A stretch of DNA of 64,000 bases from Ceratothoa steindachneri (Eukaryota > Arthropoda > Malacostraca > Isopoda > Cymothoidae). The position numbers were made by a program, and so were the translations under genes. The stretch is taken from positions 187,765,485-187,829,484 of the forward strand of contig OZ018321.1 in the NCBI GenBank assembly GCA_963969495.1, read 5' to 3'. Below, in pieces: positions 1-10,689 of the stretch; the stretch's first letter is position 1, and every line of letters starts with the position of its first letter. The notes below the pieces were generated by a model, which did not search any database, was not told the origin of the DNA, and saw only the letters and a program-made list of their open reading frames with translations.

Positions 1-1298
1 ACATCATGAACGCTTTCCTGAATACAGGCTACTTCCCAGACGGGTATAATATGGCGAAAATCATCTTTATCCCGAAAGGTAACAAACCCCCAGATCAAGT
101 GGCCAACTACCGCCCAATCTCTCTCCTAGAAGTACCCGGCAAGATCTTCGAGAAGATAATAGCCAACAGGCTAAAAAATCAACTCGACGAGTTAGGAGCG
201 CACAACCCGGCACAACATAGGTTTAGGCCAAAACGGGGCACTGAAACTGGCGCTCCTAACAGAAAAGATCGCGCAATGCCGAGCGAAGGGTCACTATGTA
301 GACATCGTGATGAGGGCCCCCAGAAGGTCTTCGACAAGGTTTAGCTGAGTGGACTGCAATACAAGATCCTAAGTCTCCAGCTAAACCCGGTCCTGGAAAG
401 GATTCTTTGTGACTTCATCATGGACAGAAGGGCGCGTATCATGATAGAAGATCACAAAGGTCCAGAATTCGAACTAAGAGCGGGCGTTCCCCAGGGGAGC
501 TGCCTGAGTCCCTTGCTTTACCTGGTCTTCACCATCGACCTCCCTACTCCAATCCACGGGGACACGATGTATCTGCAATACGCAGATGACATCACTCGGA
601 TCGTCCCCTGTAGGGATAGGAAAGCAAGGAATCAGGCTAACAACACCATCGCGGAGATCTCGAACATCAACAACTTCGAGAAAAAGTGGAAAATCCGGAC
701 GAACAGGGAGAAGTTCACAATTCTCCCGCTGGGCCGTGAGTTGACGTGGCCCATTATGATTGATGGAAGGAGATACGGTCACTCCGCCGTAGGCACCATC
801 CCGGGCCTAAAAATCTCCGCCTGCGGATACTCGAGTCACTGCACGGTGAGGCAGAATATGGCGAAGAGAGAAATCTCTAAGCTATACAGGTTCAGAGAAC
901 TCAGCTCGGCGAACATCAGGAAATTATACCTGTCGTTTATCCGGGCTAAGCTTATCTACCCTGCAGTAGTGACTCAAGCGGCCAGCAAGACAGCTATGAA
1001 AAGGCTCCAACGAGTACAGAACTCTGCATCCCTCTTCATGAACAAATGCAGAAGAAGGGACCAACTTTGGCAGAGGGACCTGCACCGCAGGCAGAAGCTG
1101 GAGCCGATAAATGTCGCAACCCAGAAATTAGCCAAAAAAGTCTGGTCCACAATGGCGAATGATATCTTGCCAGAATTAAGAAGAACTGGACGCAGGATTA
1201 ACATCCCTGCCAGGCTGCACGGGCAAGTCGGACGTAACTGGCGATTCGCAAGAACCAAAATCTGTTCGGAGGAGATCATAAGACCAATTTACACTTAA
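1..1298 (+). pseudogene. Jockey-type non-LTR retrotransposon ORF2 fragment (reverse transcriptase)
   Basis: Part of the ORF2 protein that copies element RNA into DNA at the insertion site. The window opens inside the RT. Positions 6-344 read through the fingers motif NYRPISLLEVPGK and run into frameshifts at about 240-345. Positions 420-1298 are open and hold the palm motifs GVPQGSCLSPLLY and QYADD (YADD at 579-590), then the thumb and a C-terminal segment ending in a stop at 1296-1298. The first catalytic aspartate region (usually like DVLKAFDKVW) is garbled and followed by a stop. The element is therefore dead and cut by the window edge. The same family recurs on the minus strand at 42866-44225. 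Assignment to the Jockey group rests on motif spacing and that second copy. Confidence 0.85.
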
Positions 1299-1625
1299 AC
1301 ACTAAACAATAACAACACATAGCGTGACACAAAAAAACCTAAATCATAACATGATAATCTAACAAAGATAATACACACGAGGTACAAACACATAAATGCA
1401 AACTTACAAAGGCTTGAAAGCTCAACTACACAGTTTCAAGAATACAGACTAAAGGAGAACAAATACACGGAAAAACAATAAGAAGAACACATACAGAGAA
1501 AAACATGTGACAACAGCAATACTTACACAAAGGAAAAATAACCAAATAAAAATAAAGCACGCTAACGATGCCCCTAAAACAAGAGCAACCTTACCCCCAT
1601 TTCACCATCTTTTTACCTACTACTA
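1299..1625. other. A-rich flank, no gene seen
   Basis: A-rich, GC-poor sequence following the Jockey-type ORF stop. It may be the element's 3' untranslated region. I see no clean poly-A tail, target duplication or reading frame worth reporting. Confidence 0.4.
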
Positions 1626-3475
1626 TCTCTTCAAAGAGTGTAATATACCATCAAGCCACGACTTAATCCATCTAAAAATACTTCTATCGATCTCATGCGT
1701 TTAACGTTATTCAAAAGTCGTAAGTTTGGCACCATGTCCAAAACCATACTAAAATTCAAGTAAATACTATCGTAATTCTCATAGCTATCGACAGAATCAT
1801 ACACCTTTCTATAAAAAGACAGTAAATTATTCAAACACGATTTACCCTTAGTAAAGCCATGTTGAGATTCCCTCATTTTCCCCACACTGATGTCAAACTC
1901 CCTGTCGGTAATACGACCCCTTTCTTAAATATATGTATTGCATTACTCTACCTTCCATGTTGTTGGTTCAATGCTAGTCTATAATCATTTTATAAATAGC
2001 CATGCTCGGAGCCCACTTAACACATCTTTATATTCCTTCAAAATCTTAGGAAAAATAACATCAGGGCATAGTGTTTTACTAAATTTGATTTTATCTGTTT
2101 CTTTTGACACCATCTCCTTTGTAATTAAAATATCTTGAAGATCAAGGTACCATAAGGTACAATTAAAGTATCATCGAGTGCAAATACAGAAAGAAAATGC
2201 ACATTTCGCATTCTAGCCATGGCATCACTAGCACTCACTAACGCTCCATCTGTAGTTTTAAGTGGGCCTAATATATATCTAGTCTTAGTTATGGATAATT
2301 GAAAGAAACCTCTGAGACCTTCCTTATAGGCCACTTTAATTTCATACTTTCTCATTGTTACCATAATAAACTTTTTAATGTCCCGAGTGAGGTCAGTATA
2401 CTTTTCTCTTAAGTGATCTTAACCATTTTTATTTTCCCATAAATTTCCCATTTAATGCCAATATAATGCCCAATTCTATCTGATATCCATTTAGGCTCGA
2501 CAAACATGGCTCTAATCCTACTATATAGAATGTTCATATTCTGTCCGGCAATTAAATGTTTAATCATTGTTTCATATTCTTCATCGAAAACATTTCTCTC
2601 TATCCGCGGATTATCTTCCTCCTCAACTGTTCTCATTGACATCTGAGTTCCTGACCTGACCTCACTTGTTAGTCCCTAATCAACCGTATCCAGGTACCTT
2701 TTCATACCACTATAATCAGCTTTCCTAAAGTCTGGGATTTTTACTTTATTTAAGCTACTGATAACCCTGTTCCAGTTGACCTTAAATCTTATTTCTCAAT
2801 GGTTGCTATTACCTAAATTTTCTCCGATCTCTATATTGCTAATGCCTTCTTTCCTATTTGTTAAAACTAAATCCACTATATTATCCCCCTAGTGCAGGGG
2901 TCTCCAACCCGCGGCCCTCGAGTCGCATGCGGTTCACGAGCCATTCCATGAGGCCCGCGGCCACTTGTCCAAATTATCATTGAGTGCGGCCCGCCAGATC
3001 ATTTCCTGAATCATTGGTGGGTTCTCCATCATTCCAAACGTGTGTTGAAACATCTTTTTTTTTCTCAAGAGCATGTTTTAAGATAGGTTAATTTAGGGTA
3101 AGGTTAGGTTAGGTTAATTGTATAGAGAAATGTCACCAGGTGTCTCATTAAAAGTTCTTTGATAATTTTTATTGTATAAAATATGTGGTTTTTAGAGGGG
3201 TTTTATTAGTGCGGCCCTCGGGCTCTTTCGGACTTGTTGATGCGGACCGCGGTATTATGCGGGTTGGAGGCCCCTCCCTAGTGGGTTTGTTTATAAACTG
3301 TTAAGAGAATTATTATGGACAATAGTAAAAATTCATCAGACCCCTGGTCACCTACAAGAGCTTCCCATTTAAACTTACTGTAATTAAAATAATCCACATT
3401 ACATACATGGTTACTTCTCAATACACGTTCTATCTCCTACCACAGAAGACACGAAGCTTTCTTACTAAAATCTGG
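1626..3475 (-). pseudogene. CR1/L2-type non-LTR retrotransposon fragment (endonuclease end, linker, RT start)
   Basis: Read on the minus strand from 3475 downward. An endonuclease-like stretch (NYSKFKWEALVGDQGSDEF, about 3440-3340) leads to the endonuclease end NIVDLVLTNRKEG and LGNSNH (2890-2790). A linker follows (2642-2409 and 2364-2125), then the RT start with QHGFTKGKSCLNNLL, SIYLNFSMVLDMVPNLRLL (1870-1720). The last motif is a decayed catalytic block: the aspartates of the usual YLDFSKAFDKVPH are partly lost (YLNF). Stops and frameshifts occur throughout. A 381-bp hAT MITE splits it at 2895-3275. The fragment ends at about 1626 with no RT palm, so it is truncated at its 3' side. The clade call (CR1/L2-like) is by recalled resemblance. 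Confidence 0.75.
2895..3275. mobile_element. Non-autonomous hAT-type element (MITE) with 8-bp target duplication
   Basis: It starts CAGGGGTCTCCAACCCGC and ends with the near-perfect inverted copy GCGGGTTGGAGGCCCCT. The left end is flanked by CCCTAGTG (2887-2894) and the right end by CCCTAGTG (3276-3283). An 8-bp duplication with a CTAG core and CAGGG-type ends is characteristic of hAT transposons. There is no transposase, so it moved in trans. The host CR1 reading frame resumes on both sides. The right terminal base pairing with the first C is missing or mutated. Both ends have related GC-rich subterminal sequence (GCGGCCC and relatives). Confidence 0.85.
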
Positions 3476-3495
3476 TTTTCATCATCATCATCATC

Positions 3496-3915
3496 GCTAA
3501 CTCTATAATTTAAGAAGGGGATTTTTTTTAGTATTTTAATAATAATTTCATCTTAAGTTTGGTTATGACTTATGTTTTTTTATCAAAGTTATTTCTAATA
3601 ATTTTTTTATATAAAAAAAACAAATGGTGAAGTTCAGAAATAAATATAAGAATCGAAATTTTGTGAAGTTTTTAAAACCCAAAGAATTACAAATGGTGAA
3701 GTTCAGAAAATTTATTTTTATATATCTTCTTCTATAACTATATTTTAGCAACGTGATATTTTGAAAGGGGGGAAATTTCGTCTAGAGTTCCTTATAAAAA
3801 TAATTATAATTGGCGAAGTTCAGAAAATTTATAAAAAATGTAATCATGACTGCTTTTTTTTAGATTTTAAATTTTAATCTTAGTGTCGAAGCCATTGCTT
3901 GGTCTATATAATAAT
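3496..3915 (+). repeat. Unclassified dispersed repeat, copy 1
   Basis: Highly similar over about 400 bp to 29438-29822 and in the same orientation. Both copies begin just after CATCA-type sequence with a block containing AGAAGGGGATTTTTTT, and end in GAAGCCATTGCYTGGT. Inside, the motif TGGYGAAGTTCAGAAA occurs three times (about 3624, 3693 and 3812). It is AT-rich with no coding capacity. This copy is preceded by a short (ATC)n run at 3479-3495. I cannot assign a class: no terminal inverted repeat, A tail or retrotransposon motif is visible. Confidence 0.7.
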
Positions 3916-4051
3916 CTAATGACATGTTTATTCTTTCCTACTTAAAATCTAGCCATAATGACTCTGTGTTAGCGTGTGTTTTAATTATAGTGTTTTCCCT
4001 ACACTGGAGATCTCTAATATAAATAATTAATCACTGTTCCTCCTTTCCACC

Positions 4052-5429
4052 TACAGGGTAACCCCCCCCCCCCCAAAAAAAAAAACGGGCCCCAACTTTC
4101 GATAGGCCTCATTTCGTAATTATTTGCAAGGATTGAATGAAACTTTGGTGATAACTAGTTTATTGTGTTTAAAAACATCATATCAAAACATAAGTGTCTG
4201 GACTTTTCTTCTTCATTCTAGAGCACGTGTTTGAGATGACCTCCATTTTGCTCTGCATTTCTTGAGGTGCAGCACAAAGTTGTCCATGACGTCCTTACAA
4301 ACCGACTGACTAATAACTCTGATCTTCTCCCTGCTGGCTTCCTTGAGTTCCGTGATGGTCCTGGGTCTCCCTGCGTACACTCTGTCTTTAAGGTAGCCCC
4401 AGAGAAAGAAATTGGGGGGGGCTAAGGTCTGGGCTGTGAGGTGCACACTCAAAATTAGTCTTGAGACTGATCACACAGCCACCAATGTTCTCTTTCAGCC
4501 AATCTCGAGACAGGTTTAAGGTGTGATCGCTTGCTCCATTTTGCTGGAACGAGAACTTCCCCATAAACGACAGGAACAGGGTCTGTAGCTTCCTCTTGAA
4601 GGTTTTAAGGACCTCAACATACCGCTCTTTGGTGACTGTCATTGTCGTGCCAGATTCCTCGAAGAATGGTCCAATGATGCCTCTGGCTGAGATTGCAGTC
4701 CATACCCTGTACTTAGGGGAGTGTAGGGGCTTGGTGGCTACCTAATTTGGTCTGGAGGTCCCCAATAAGAAATTTGTCTTCGAGTTTACCTTTCCTTCAA
4801 GATGGAAGTGAGATTCATCTGAGGTCCAAAGGAGGTTAAGGAAAGTTGGGGTCTCTTGAATCTTTTCCAGTATCTTGACTGTCATAGCCTTTCTCTGCTC
4901 CTTGTCTGAGGCTGTAAGGGTCTGCTTCGTCTGTATTCTGTATGGGTAGGCCTTCAAATCCGTTACTAGCAATCTCCTGCAAGTCTCACGGGATATTACG
5001 AATGACTGAGTTCGCTTGCGCACAGAGCGTTTTGGACTCTACTGAACTGACTCTATCACGCCCTCGACCAGCTCAGCTGTACGCTTCCTGGGGCGTCCTG
5101 AATGGTTTAGATTGTTGCACTGGCTGCATTGGGGTTTTCCACTGTCCCATAGTTCCCGAAGTGGTCCACCCAGTCCTGAATTCTTCTCTTGGAGTGGGTC
5201 TTTTTCACATTCGAACTGATGCACGAAAGTGTCCTACACTTTCTTGACCGATCCTCTCTTGTAGTAATGTTTGACGCAGCATATTCTTTGCTGGAGCTCC
5301 CATTGAGATCTAATTGTGTTCACCGGCGTTTCTTCTGTCATGTCCTGCAAAGTAAGGGTGATTAGTGAATAAATAAAGGATATATCACAAAAAGTGTGTG
5401 CAGGCCCATTTTGAGGAGATCACCCGGTA
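4052..5429 (-). mobile_element. DD41D mariner-like element, copy A (dead transposase)
   Basis: IS630/Tc1/mariner-type DNA transposon with ends TACAGGGT... and ...ACCCGGTA, inserted at TA. The transposase is read on the minus strand in pieces. The N-terminal helix-turn-helix part lies at about 5330-5039. The first catalytic block WTSDESHFHLEGK lies in 5023-4742, the second block in 4642-4388, and SPDLSPP with the C-terminus in 4452-4213. The expected second aspartate is N (FQQNGAS) and the third region reads PPQF through a frameshift beside a G run at 4415-4423, so it is inactive. Spacing between the second and third catalytic positions is 41 residues. A homopolymer run of C then A follows the left end. 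A closely related copy in the opposite orientation is at 13405-14719. Confidence 0.85.
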
Positions 5430-5795
5430 TTCTTAACTGTATGAAACATATAATTATCATCAAACTGGACCTCAGGTCTAAAGTTCTCTCATGCCAAATC
5501 AAGCCATGACTCTGTTATCCCAATACCACCACAATTCTCTACACTCAAAGCCCTCTTATCAATTCTATCTTATTCCATATGTCTTACTATTTGTGTAGTA
5601 TATTTTCCTTGTCTGTCTCTTCATGGTCTTATCGTTACTACACTCTACCTTCCTAGTCCTTTGTTCATTCTCCAGCCTGTTGCTTTCCCATTTCATCTGA
5701 ATACCCTCACTCCTATGGCGCCATTTCTTGTTGCAAGAAAGGAGTGGATGTGGATACGAGTGTGGACACGCGGACATGGAATTGCGCCTTCGTAT
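5430..5795. other. No convincing gene
   Basis: Ordinary-composition sequence between the mariner and the 37-bp minisatellite. Short open frames on both strands (for example about 5661-5903) have no recognisable motif, and the latter runs into the repeat. Confidence 0.4.
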
Positions 5796-6390
5796 CTAGC
5801 GTCCGAGGCCGATCATGTTGTGTTTGGCAAAATGGTCATTTGCATTGCCGTTAAATGGGCCCTACCAGATCGTCTTGCATTGGCTTTAAATAGTTATTTC
5901 TAAATGGATATTTGCCTTGCATTTGCGTTAAAGGGTTTATTTTAAAAAATCGTTTTAATTTCTTTTGAATGGTTTCTATCAAATGGCTTTTCGCATTACT
6001 CTTAAATGGTTTTCATCAAAGGGTTATTTGCATACTTTTTAAACGACTTCTACCAAGTGGTCATGTGTCTGCCGTTAAATGGTTCCTATCTAATGGTTAA
6101 TTACATTGGCTTAATTCATATATATGAAATCCTCATTTACATTACCGTTAAATGGTGTAATTTACTTACCTTTAAATGATTTTTACCGAATGGCGTCTTG
6201 TACTACGTTAAATAGCTTCTACCAAATGGTCATTTGCATGGTCATTAAATGATTTCGGCAATATAGTAATTAACATTTCCAGTAAATTTTCTACCAATGG
6301 GTCAATTAGATTGGCGTGTAAATGATTTCTTCTAAGTGAGCATTTGCATTGCAGTTAAATATTTTTTGCCAAATGGTCATGTTATCACCC
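5796..6390. repeat. Degenerate 37-bp minisatellite
   Basis: About 16 decayed copies of a roughly 37-bp unit built around ATTTGCATTGCCGTTAAATG followed by a TTCTACCAAATGGTC-like half. GCCGTTAAATGG recurs at about 5847 and 6071, six units apart. Copies differ by many substitutions and small indels, so the array is old. Confidence 0.75.
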
Positions 6391-7945
6391 AGGACAATTA
6401 AACTAACAATTAAACTAATCTATTCAGTAATTTATATGTTATCACCCAGGACAATTAAACTAAACTATTAAGTCATTTATATGTTGTCACCCACGACACT
6501 TTAACTAAACCAGGACAATTACAGTAAATTATTCAGTCATGTATATGCTATCACCCAGGACAATAAAAAAACTATTCACTCATTTATATGTTATCATTCA
6601 GGACAATTAAACTAGACTATTCAGTCATGTTTTTTATCCTTCATAGCAATTAAACTACATCAATTTCTACCAATCCCTTACCTAACCTAAACATGTCATG
6701 CTTAAACCCTTTGCTACTTGTCCTATTGCATTCACTAAGAACCTTACCTATATCTCCCTTATTATAACCTTTTACACACCTGAAGACTTCAATCAAGTTA
6801 CGTACACTCAACTAGGACAATTGACTTACACTAATCAGTTATTTTTATGTTATCATCCCAGAAAATTAAAAAAGTACTATGCAGTCATTTTGTACGTTAT
6901 CACACAAGATAATAAAACTACACTATTCACTTTTTTATATTTTATCAGGTCCTACGGATACCCTCCCCCCAAATTCCCACAGATAACAACCAAACAGAAC
7001 AACACACCTTTAACCTACTACAACTTAATATGTACTTGATCACCCACAAACGTGCTGAATTACAAGAATTCTGAAACAAACACAACATCCATATAGTAAC
7101 TCTTCGAGGAAACAAACCTGAAACCACAGCAAAGACTTCTTTCTCTCCCCCAATACAACAGCCTTAGACTAGACACCACCTCCACAGGCCCACGGCTCAT
7201 AACATTAGTACATAACTTCATTCCATTCACTGAAACTACACCCACATAAAAAACATATACACACTGACACCAACGCGAAAATATAATTCATTAGAACAAA
7301 GATTAAACATATACATCCTCCCACCTCCTCCTAGAATACCTCGAAACTACGCATCTATCCCGAATCACTCACACAACTTCTCAGTCTCTTCATCTGTGGT
7401 GATTTTAACCACACCACCCATCGTAGCTCGCAACCCAAACAAAAGAAAACAGAGGGGCCCACACAGCAGAACAACTGCATTCACTCACCATAGACAACAA
7501 CACATCTCTACCAACCAGACACAACATCCATATAGTAACTCTTCGAGGAAACAAACCTGAAACCACAGCAAAGACTTCCCTCTCTCCACCAATACAACAG
7601 CCTTAGACTAGACACCACCTCCACAGGCCCAGAACTCATAACATTAGTACATAACTTCATTCCATTCATTGAAACTAAACCCACATAAAAAACACATATA
7701 AAATAACACCTCTACAGCATAACCCTCTTCTTACATCACAAGCACACAGGAACTCTTTTCACACCCAACTACCAAGAATCGAACAAATGCCCCAAAATAA
7801 GATATTTCAACTATGTCATTTATATGTAAAGAGTCAAAGAAAATTAAACTATACCATTCATTCATTTATATATTATCATCCAGGACAATTAAACTACACC
7901 CTTCACTCATTTATATGTTAGAATCCAGGACAATTAAAAAGATAT
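6379..7945. repeat. Degenerate ~45-bp minisatellite in three blocks
   Basis: The unit contains TTATCACCCAGGACAATTAA, then an ACTATTCAGTCATTTATATG-like half. The main block is 6379-6650, with outlying copies at about 6835-6960 and 7800-7945. The outliers suggest one array broken up by the retrotransposon debris at 7079-7702. Confidence 0.7.
7079..7702 (+). pseudogene. Non-LTR retrotransposon endonuclease debris inside a direct duplication
   Basis: Two near-identical segments of about 183 bp (7079-7262 and 7519-7702) flank 256 bp. The intervening part reads LFICGDFN at about 7385-7415, the central motif of the apurinic endonuclease domain of Jockey-type retrotransposons. The rest is broken by stops. 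The second segment differs from the first by a handful of substitutions. The pair could come from tandem duplication of a retrotransposon fragment. No family can be named. Confidence 0.45.
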
Positions 7946-8368
7946 CTGAAATTTATTTCCAAAATGAGTGTTTACAATAAAGGTCCTTCGTGATTTCTGA
8001 AATTTACCTTGTCATGCTTGAGAAATAAAGTCCAAGAGTAGTTACGTTCCTTTCTTGGCTTAACAACGCTTGAAATTTAGCACAATTTATGGGTTACTCC
8101 TTTGTCCCTATGTTTTGAAAGGCCCTTCAGCGGATCATTACGAGGGAAGTACAAGGGAGAGGTGGAAGAGAGTCATTTTCTTTGGGAAACGCAAGTTCAT
8201 GTTTCTTGAGGGTAAAGGGAAAATCTGAAGGACTTCAGGCCATGGGCCCGATTATTTAGTGCAATGGTACGCAACAATATTACCCCCAGTGCCCCCTAAC
8301 ACCGTACCATATAATGATGGCGAAAACATGGATCATCACTGAATTGGTTTTGGCATCGTTGGTTAGAG
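7946..8368. other. No gene seen
   Basis: Mixed-composition sequence with no recognisable motif, repeat or long reading frame. Confidence 0.4.
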
Positions 8369-8575
8369 TTATTTTTCTTCGAGTTGGTACATTTTGATAC
8401 AACTATTTGGTCCTACTGGAGTTCTTTGATTGATGCCAGCTAGCGCGTACTCCCTTGAAGAGTGAGTGACCAATGACCATACGCAGATGGTCTGCGTACG
8501 CTTCAGTATCTGCTCCATGCAGTACTCATGGAAGAGTTTTCCTTTGATCCCAAGGCTATCCTCGTCCTTGAAACC
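8369..8575 (-). CDS. Possible orphan exon of unknown function
   Basis: Read on the minus strand, a pyrimidine-rich stretch ending TTGTTAG (8576-8595) looks like a 3' splice site. It is followed by an open frame of 68 codons from GGT at 8575 to a stop at 8369-8371. The peptide begins GFKDEDSLGIKGKLFHEYC and has balanced amino-acid use, unlike the low-complexity frames nearby. I do not recognise it. No partner exon is apparent, so it may be a relic of a gene or an unrecognised transposon piece, or chance. Confidence 0.25.
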   Translation of the reverse strand, partial: GFKDEDSLGIKGKLFHEYCMEQILKRTQTICVWSLVTHSSREYALAGINQRTPVGPNSCIKMYQLEEK

Positions 8576-9398
8576 CTAACAAGGAGAAGAGGTATCTAAT
8601 CAGAAAAAACGTCATATAACCGCAATAAGTAACTAACGTCTATAAAAAAAATCACTAAATGCGTTAAAAACTTAATAAAAACTACATAAAACAGCTGTAG
8701 TCTGTATTAAGAGAGTAAAAATGGTACAGAAATATCCTGAACATTACCTAAAACGCAATGAGCTAGGACGAAGATGGACTAAATTACTACCTTAAAATGG
8801 TAGGTAAACTATCGCTTGTTATCTACTGGCAATAGAGGTTAAATGCAACGAAGAAATAGGCAAAAACTGTCAATTGCTGTTATTGTTTCTTTGATATGAT
8901 TTTTACCATCCATTATTACCCTTCGATGTTTTTTTAAGTGTGGTAACTACTGTTTAACGTGGGGGGCCGAACCACCATTCGCTACAGCATATGGACCTAA
9001 TATGGACCTAAATTCCAACGGCGATCTGGTCACCAACCACACCTAAAGTAGCTTAACTTTGCTAAAATAAAAATCGGTATTTCCACGCAAACCCTAACCT
9101 GATACCCGCATGAAAATTACAGACTTTCTGTAAAGAATAATAGAATATTCTCCTCGAATTACCTTAACAATACATAAAATAAGGTCAACTAAAGCATAAA
9201 AAAGCATTACATACCGAAGAATATAGGTGTTAAATACTAAATGCAGTTGCTGACTCAACGATCTGTATAGGAAAAGTGTTAATTCTTCCTAAAAGGGAAT
9301 TTATTTACCATAAAATCTGTTAAAAACTCGTTTACAATAATAAAAAATAACATTTATTCTTTTAACCTGTTTCGCTTGATTTATTTTGTTGTTAAAGT
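8576..9398. other. No gene seen
   Basis: AT-rich sequence without recognisable coding or repeat structure, apart from a short duplicated ATATGGACCTAA around 8987-9012. Confidence 0.4.
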
Positions 9399-10488
9399 GT
9401 CCGGAGTAGGTGGTTTTACATGGAGAAGGTCGGGGTAGGGGGGTAAAATAAAGATGGAGTGATGTTATCTTGACTAATATTACTCCGTTTTTGTTCAATA
9501 ATCACCCCCGTCCCCCATTGCTTACAATTGGGTGGCTGCTGTTTATCAACCGCCAGTTTAATTATCGCCCACACATTCTTTATTGGGTTCAAATCTGGCA
9601 ATTCCCGAGCCAAGGTCCCAAAAGTTAGATGTTAGTTTCAGCCCTGAACTTTATTATTGCTTTTGCTTTATAGGAAGGTGCACCATCATGCTGAAAAATA
9701 CACTTATCCCGAAGTTGTTCATGAAGTGTTGTAAAACTGTCCTGATGAAGCACGTTTGGGTACCATTTTAAGTTTATAGTAGTTTTCTTGTACAAAATTG
9801 ATAGTGTCCCTTTCCCTTAGATGAGAGCAGCCCGAGAAATTGAGTGGCCTGATGCTTCCCCGTGGGCACCCCAAGGTACTCCTTTTCTGCTCGTAATGAG
9901 AGATCATCCAGAAGCTCCAAACAAATAGAAGGAAGTTTCATCAAAGAATATCACTTTGCCCCAGTCTTCAACAGTCCTTTTTTTTTTCTTTTTCCTACAT
10001 ATGTGAGCCTATCCGTAAGTTTCTAATTGGTGAGGTGAAACTTTTTTGCAGCCCTTCTCGACCTGAGGCTTTTGTCGTTAAGTTTCCGCCTCACTGTACG
10101 CGCTGCAGCGTTCGCACGTGCCTCTTTCCAATCGTGAGCAATCTTTGCACTAGAGGCAACCCGATGGAATCTTACAAGGAGGCGATTTTGGCGTCCATTT
10201 GAATCTCATGGGCATCCAGAATGATTCTAAAGATGGTGCTACTTCATACAATACCTTTAGCAACAATTCCCTTGCATTTTAAGCCACTTTTGTGCAGAGC
10301 AACAATGGTTGCACGATTTTCTTTGGAAAAAAACATTTGAAAAAGATTGCAACATTCATTATACAACATTCATTGTACTAAAAAGATTATAATCGCACAA
10401 CATCATTCTCTGAACGCACATTTGTGCTCATTTTACCCTTTTGATAGAATAGCAAAGCTCCAGGGACAAACTCACCTACTCCAGGAAC
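9399..10488 (-). mobile_element. Tc1-like DNA transposon with mutated catalytic glutamate
   Basis: About 1.09 kb with imperfect inverted ends containing GGAGTAGGTG (left at 9403, inverted copy CACCTACTCC at 10473-10482). On the minus strand the N-terminal DNA-binding part is degenerate (10330-10000). The first catalytic block reads VIFFDETSFYLFG (about 9965-9920). The third block reads LPDLNPIKNVW (about 9600-9570): the glutamate expected in the D34E triad is lysine (codon 9578-9580). Frameshifts and that substitution make it inactive. Length fits the family. Confidence 0.8.
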
Positions 10489-10689
10489 GGGATACAAACG
10501 CGACTCTGGAATAAGTTTTTTTATTATTATTTTTGAAATGGTGATTTTTAATAAACTTTAAATAATTTAAACTTTTGAGTAATTATTCCTATCACGTAAA
10601 ATTCGAAACAAACTGAATAAAAAATGAAATTATATATTAGTCTTAAAACTTTTGGCCATGGCTGTTTTATACGTAGAAAGGGTCTAATC
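10489..10689. other. AT-rich spacer
   Basis: Short AT-rich stretch between the Tc1-like element and the 17-bp minisatellite; nothing recognisable. Confidence 0.4.

Noticed and set aside
3085..3118. GGTTAGGTTAGGTTAA, resembling the arthropod telomere repeat (TTAGG)n
   Set aside because: Only two to three units, inside the hAT MITE; far too short to be a telomeric tract.
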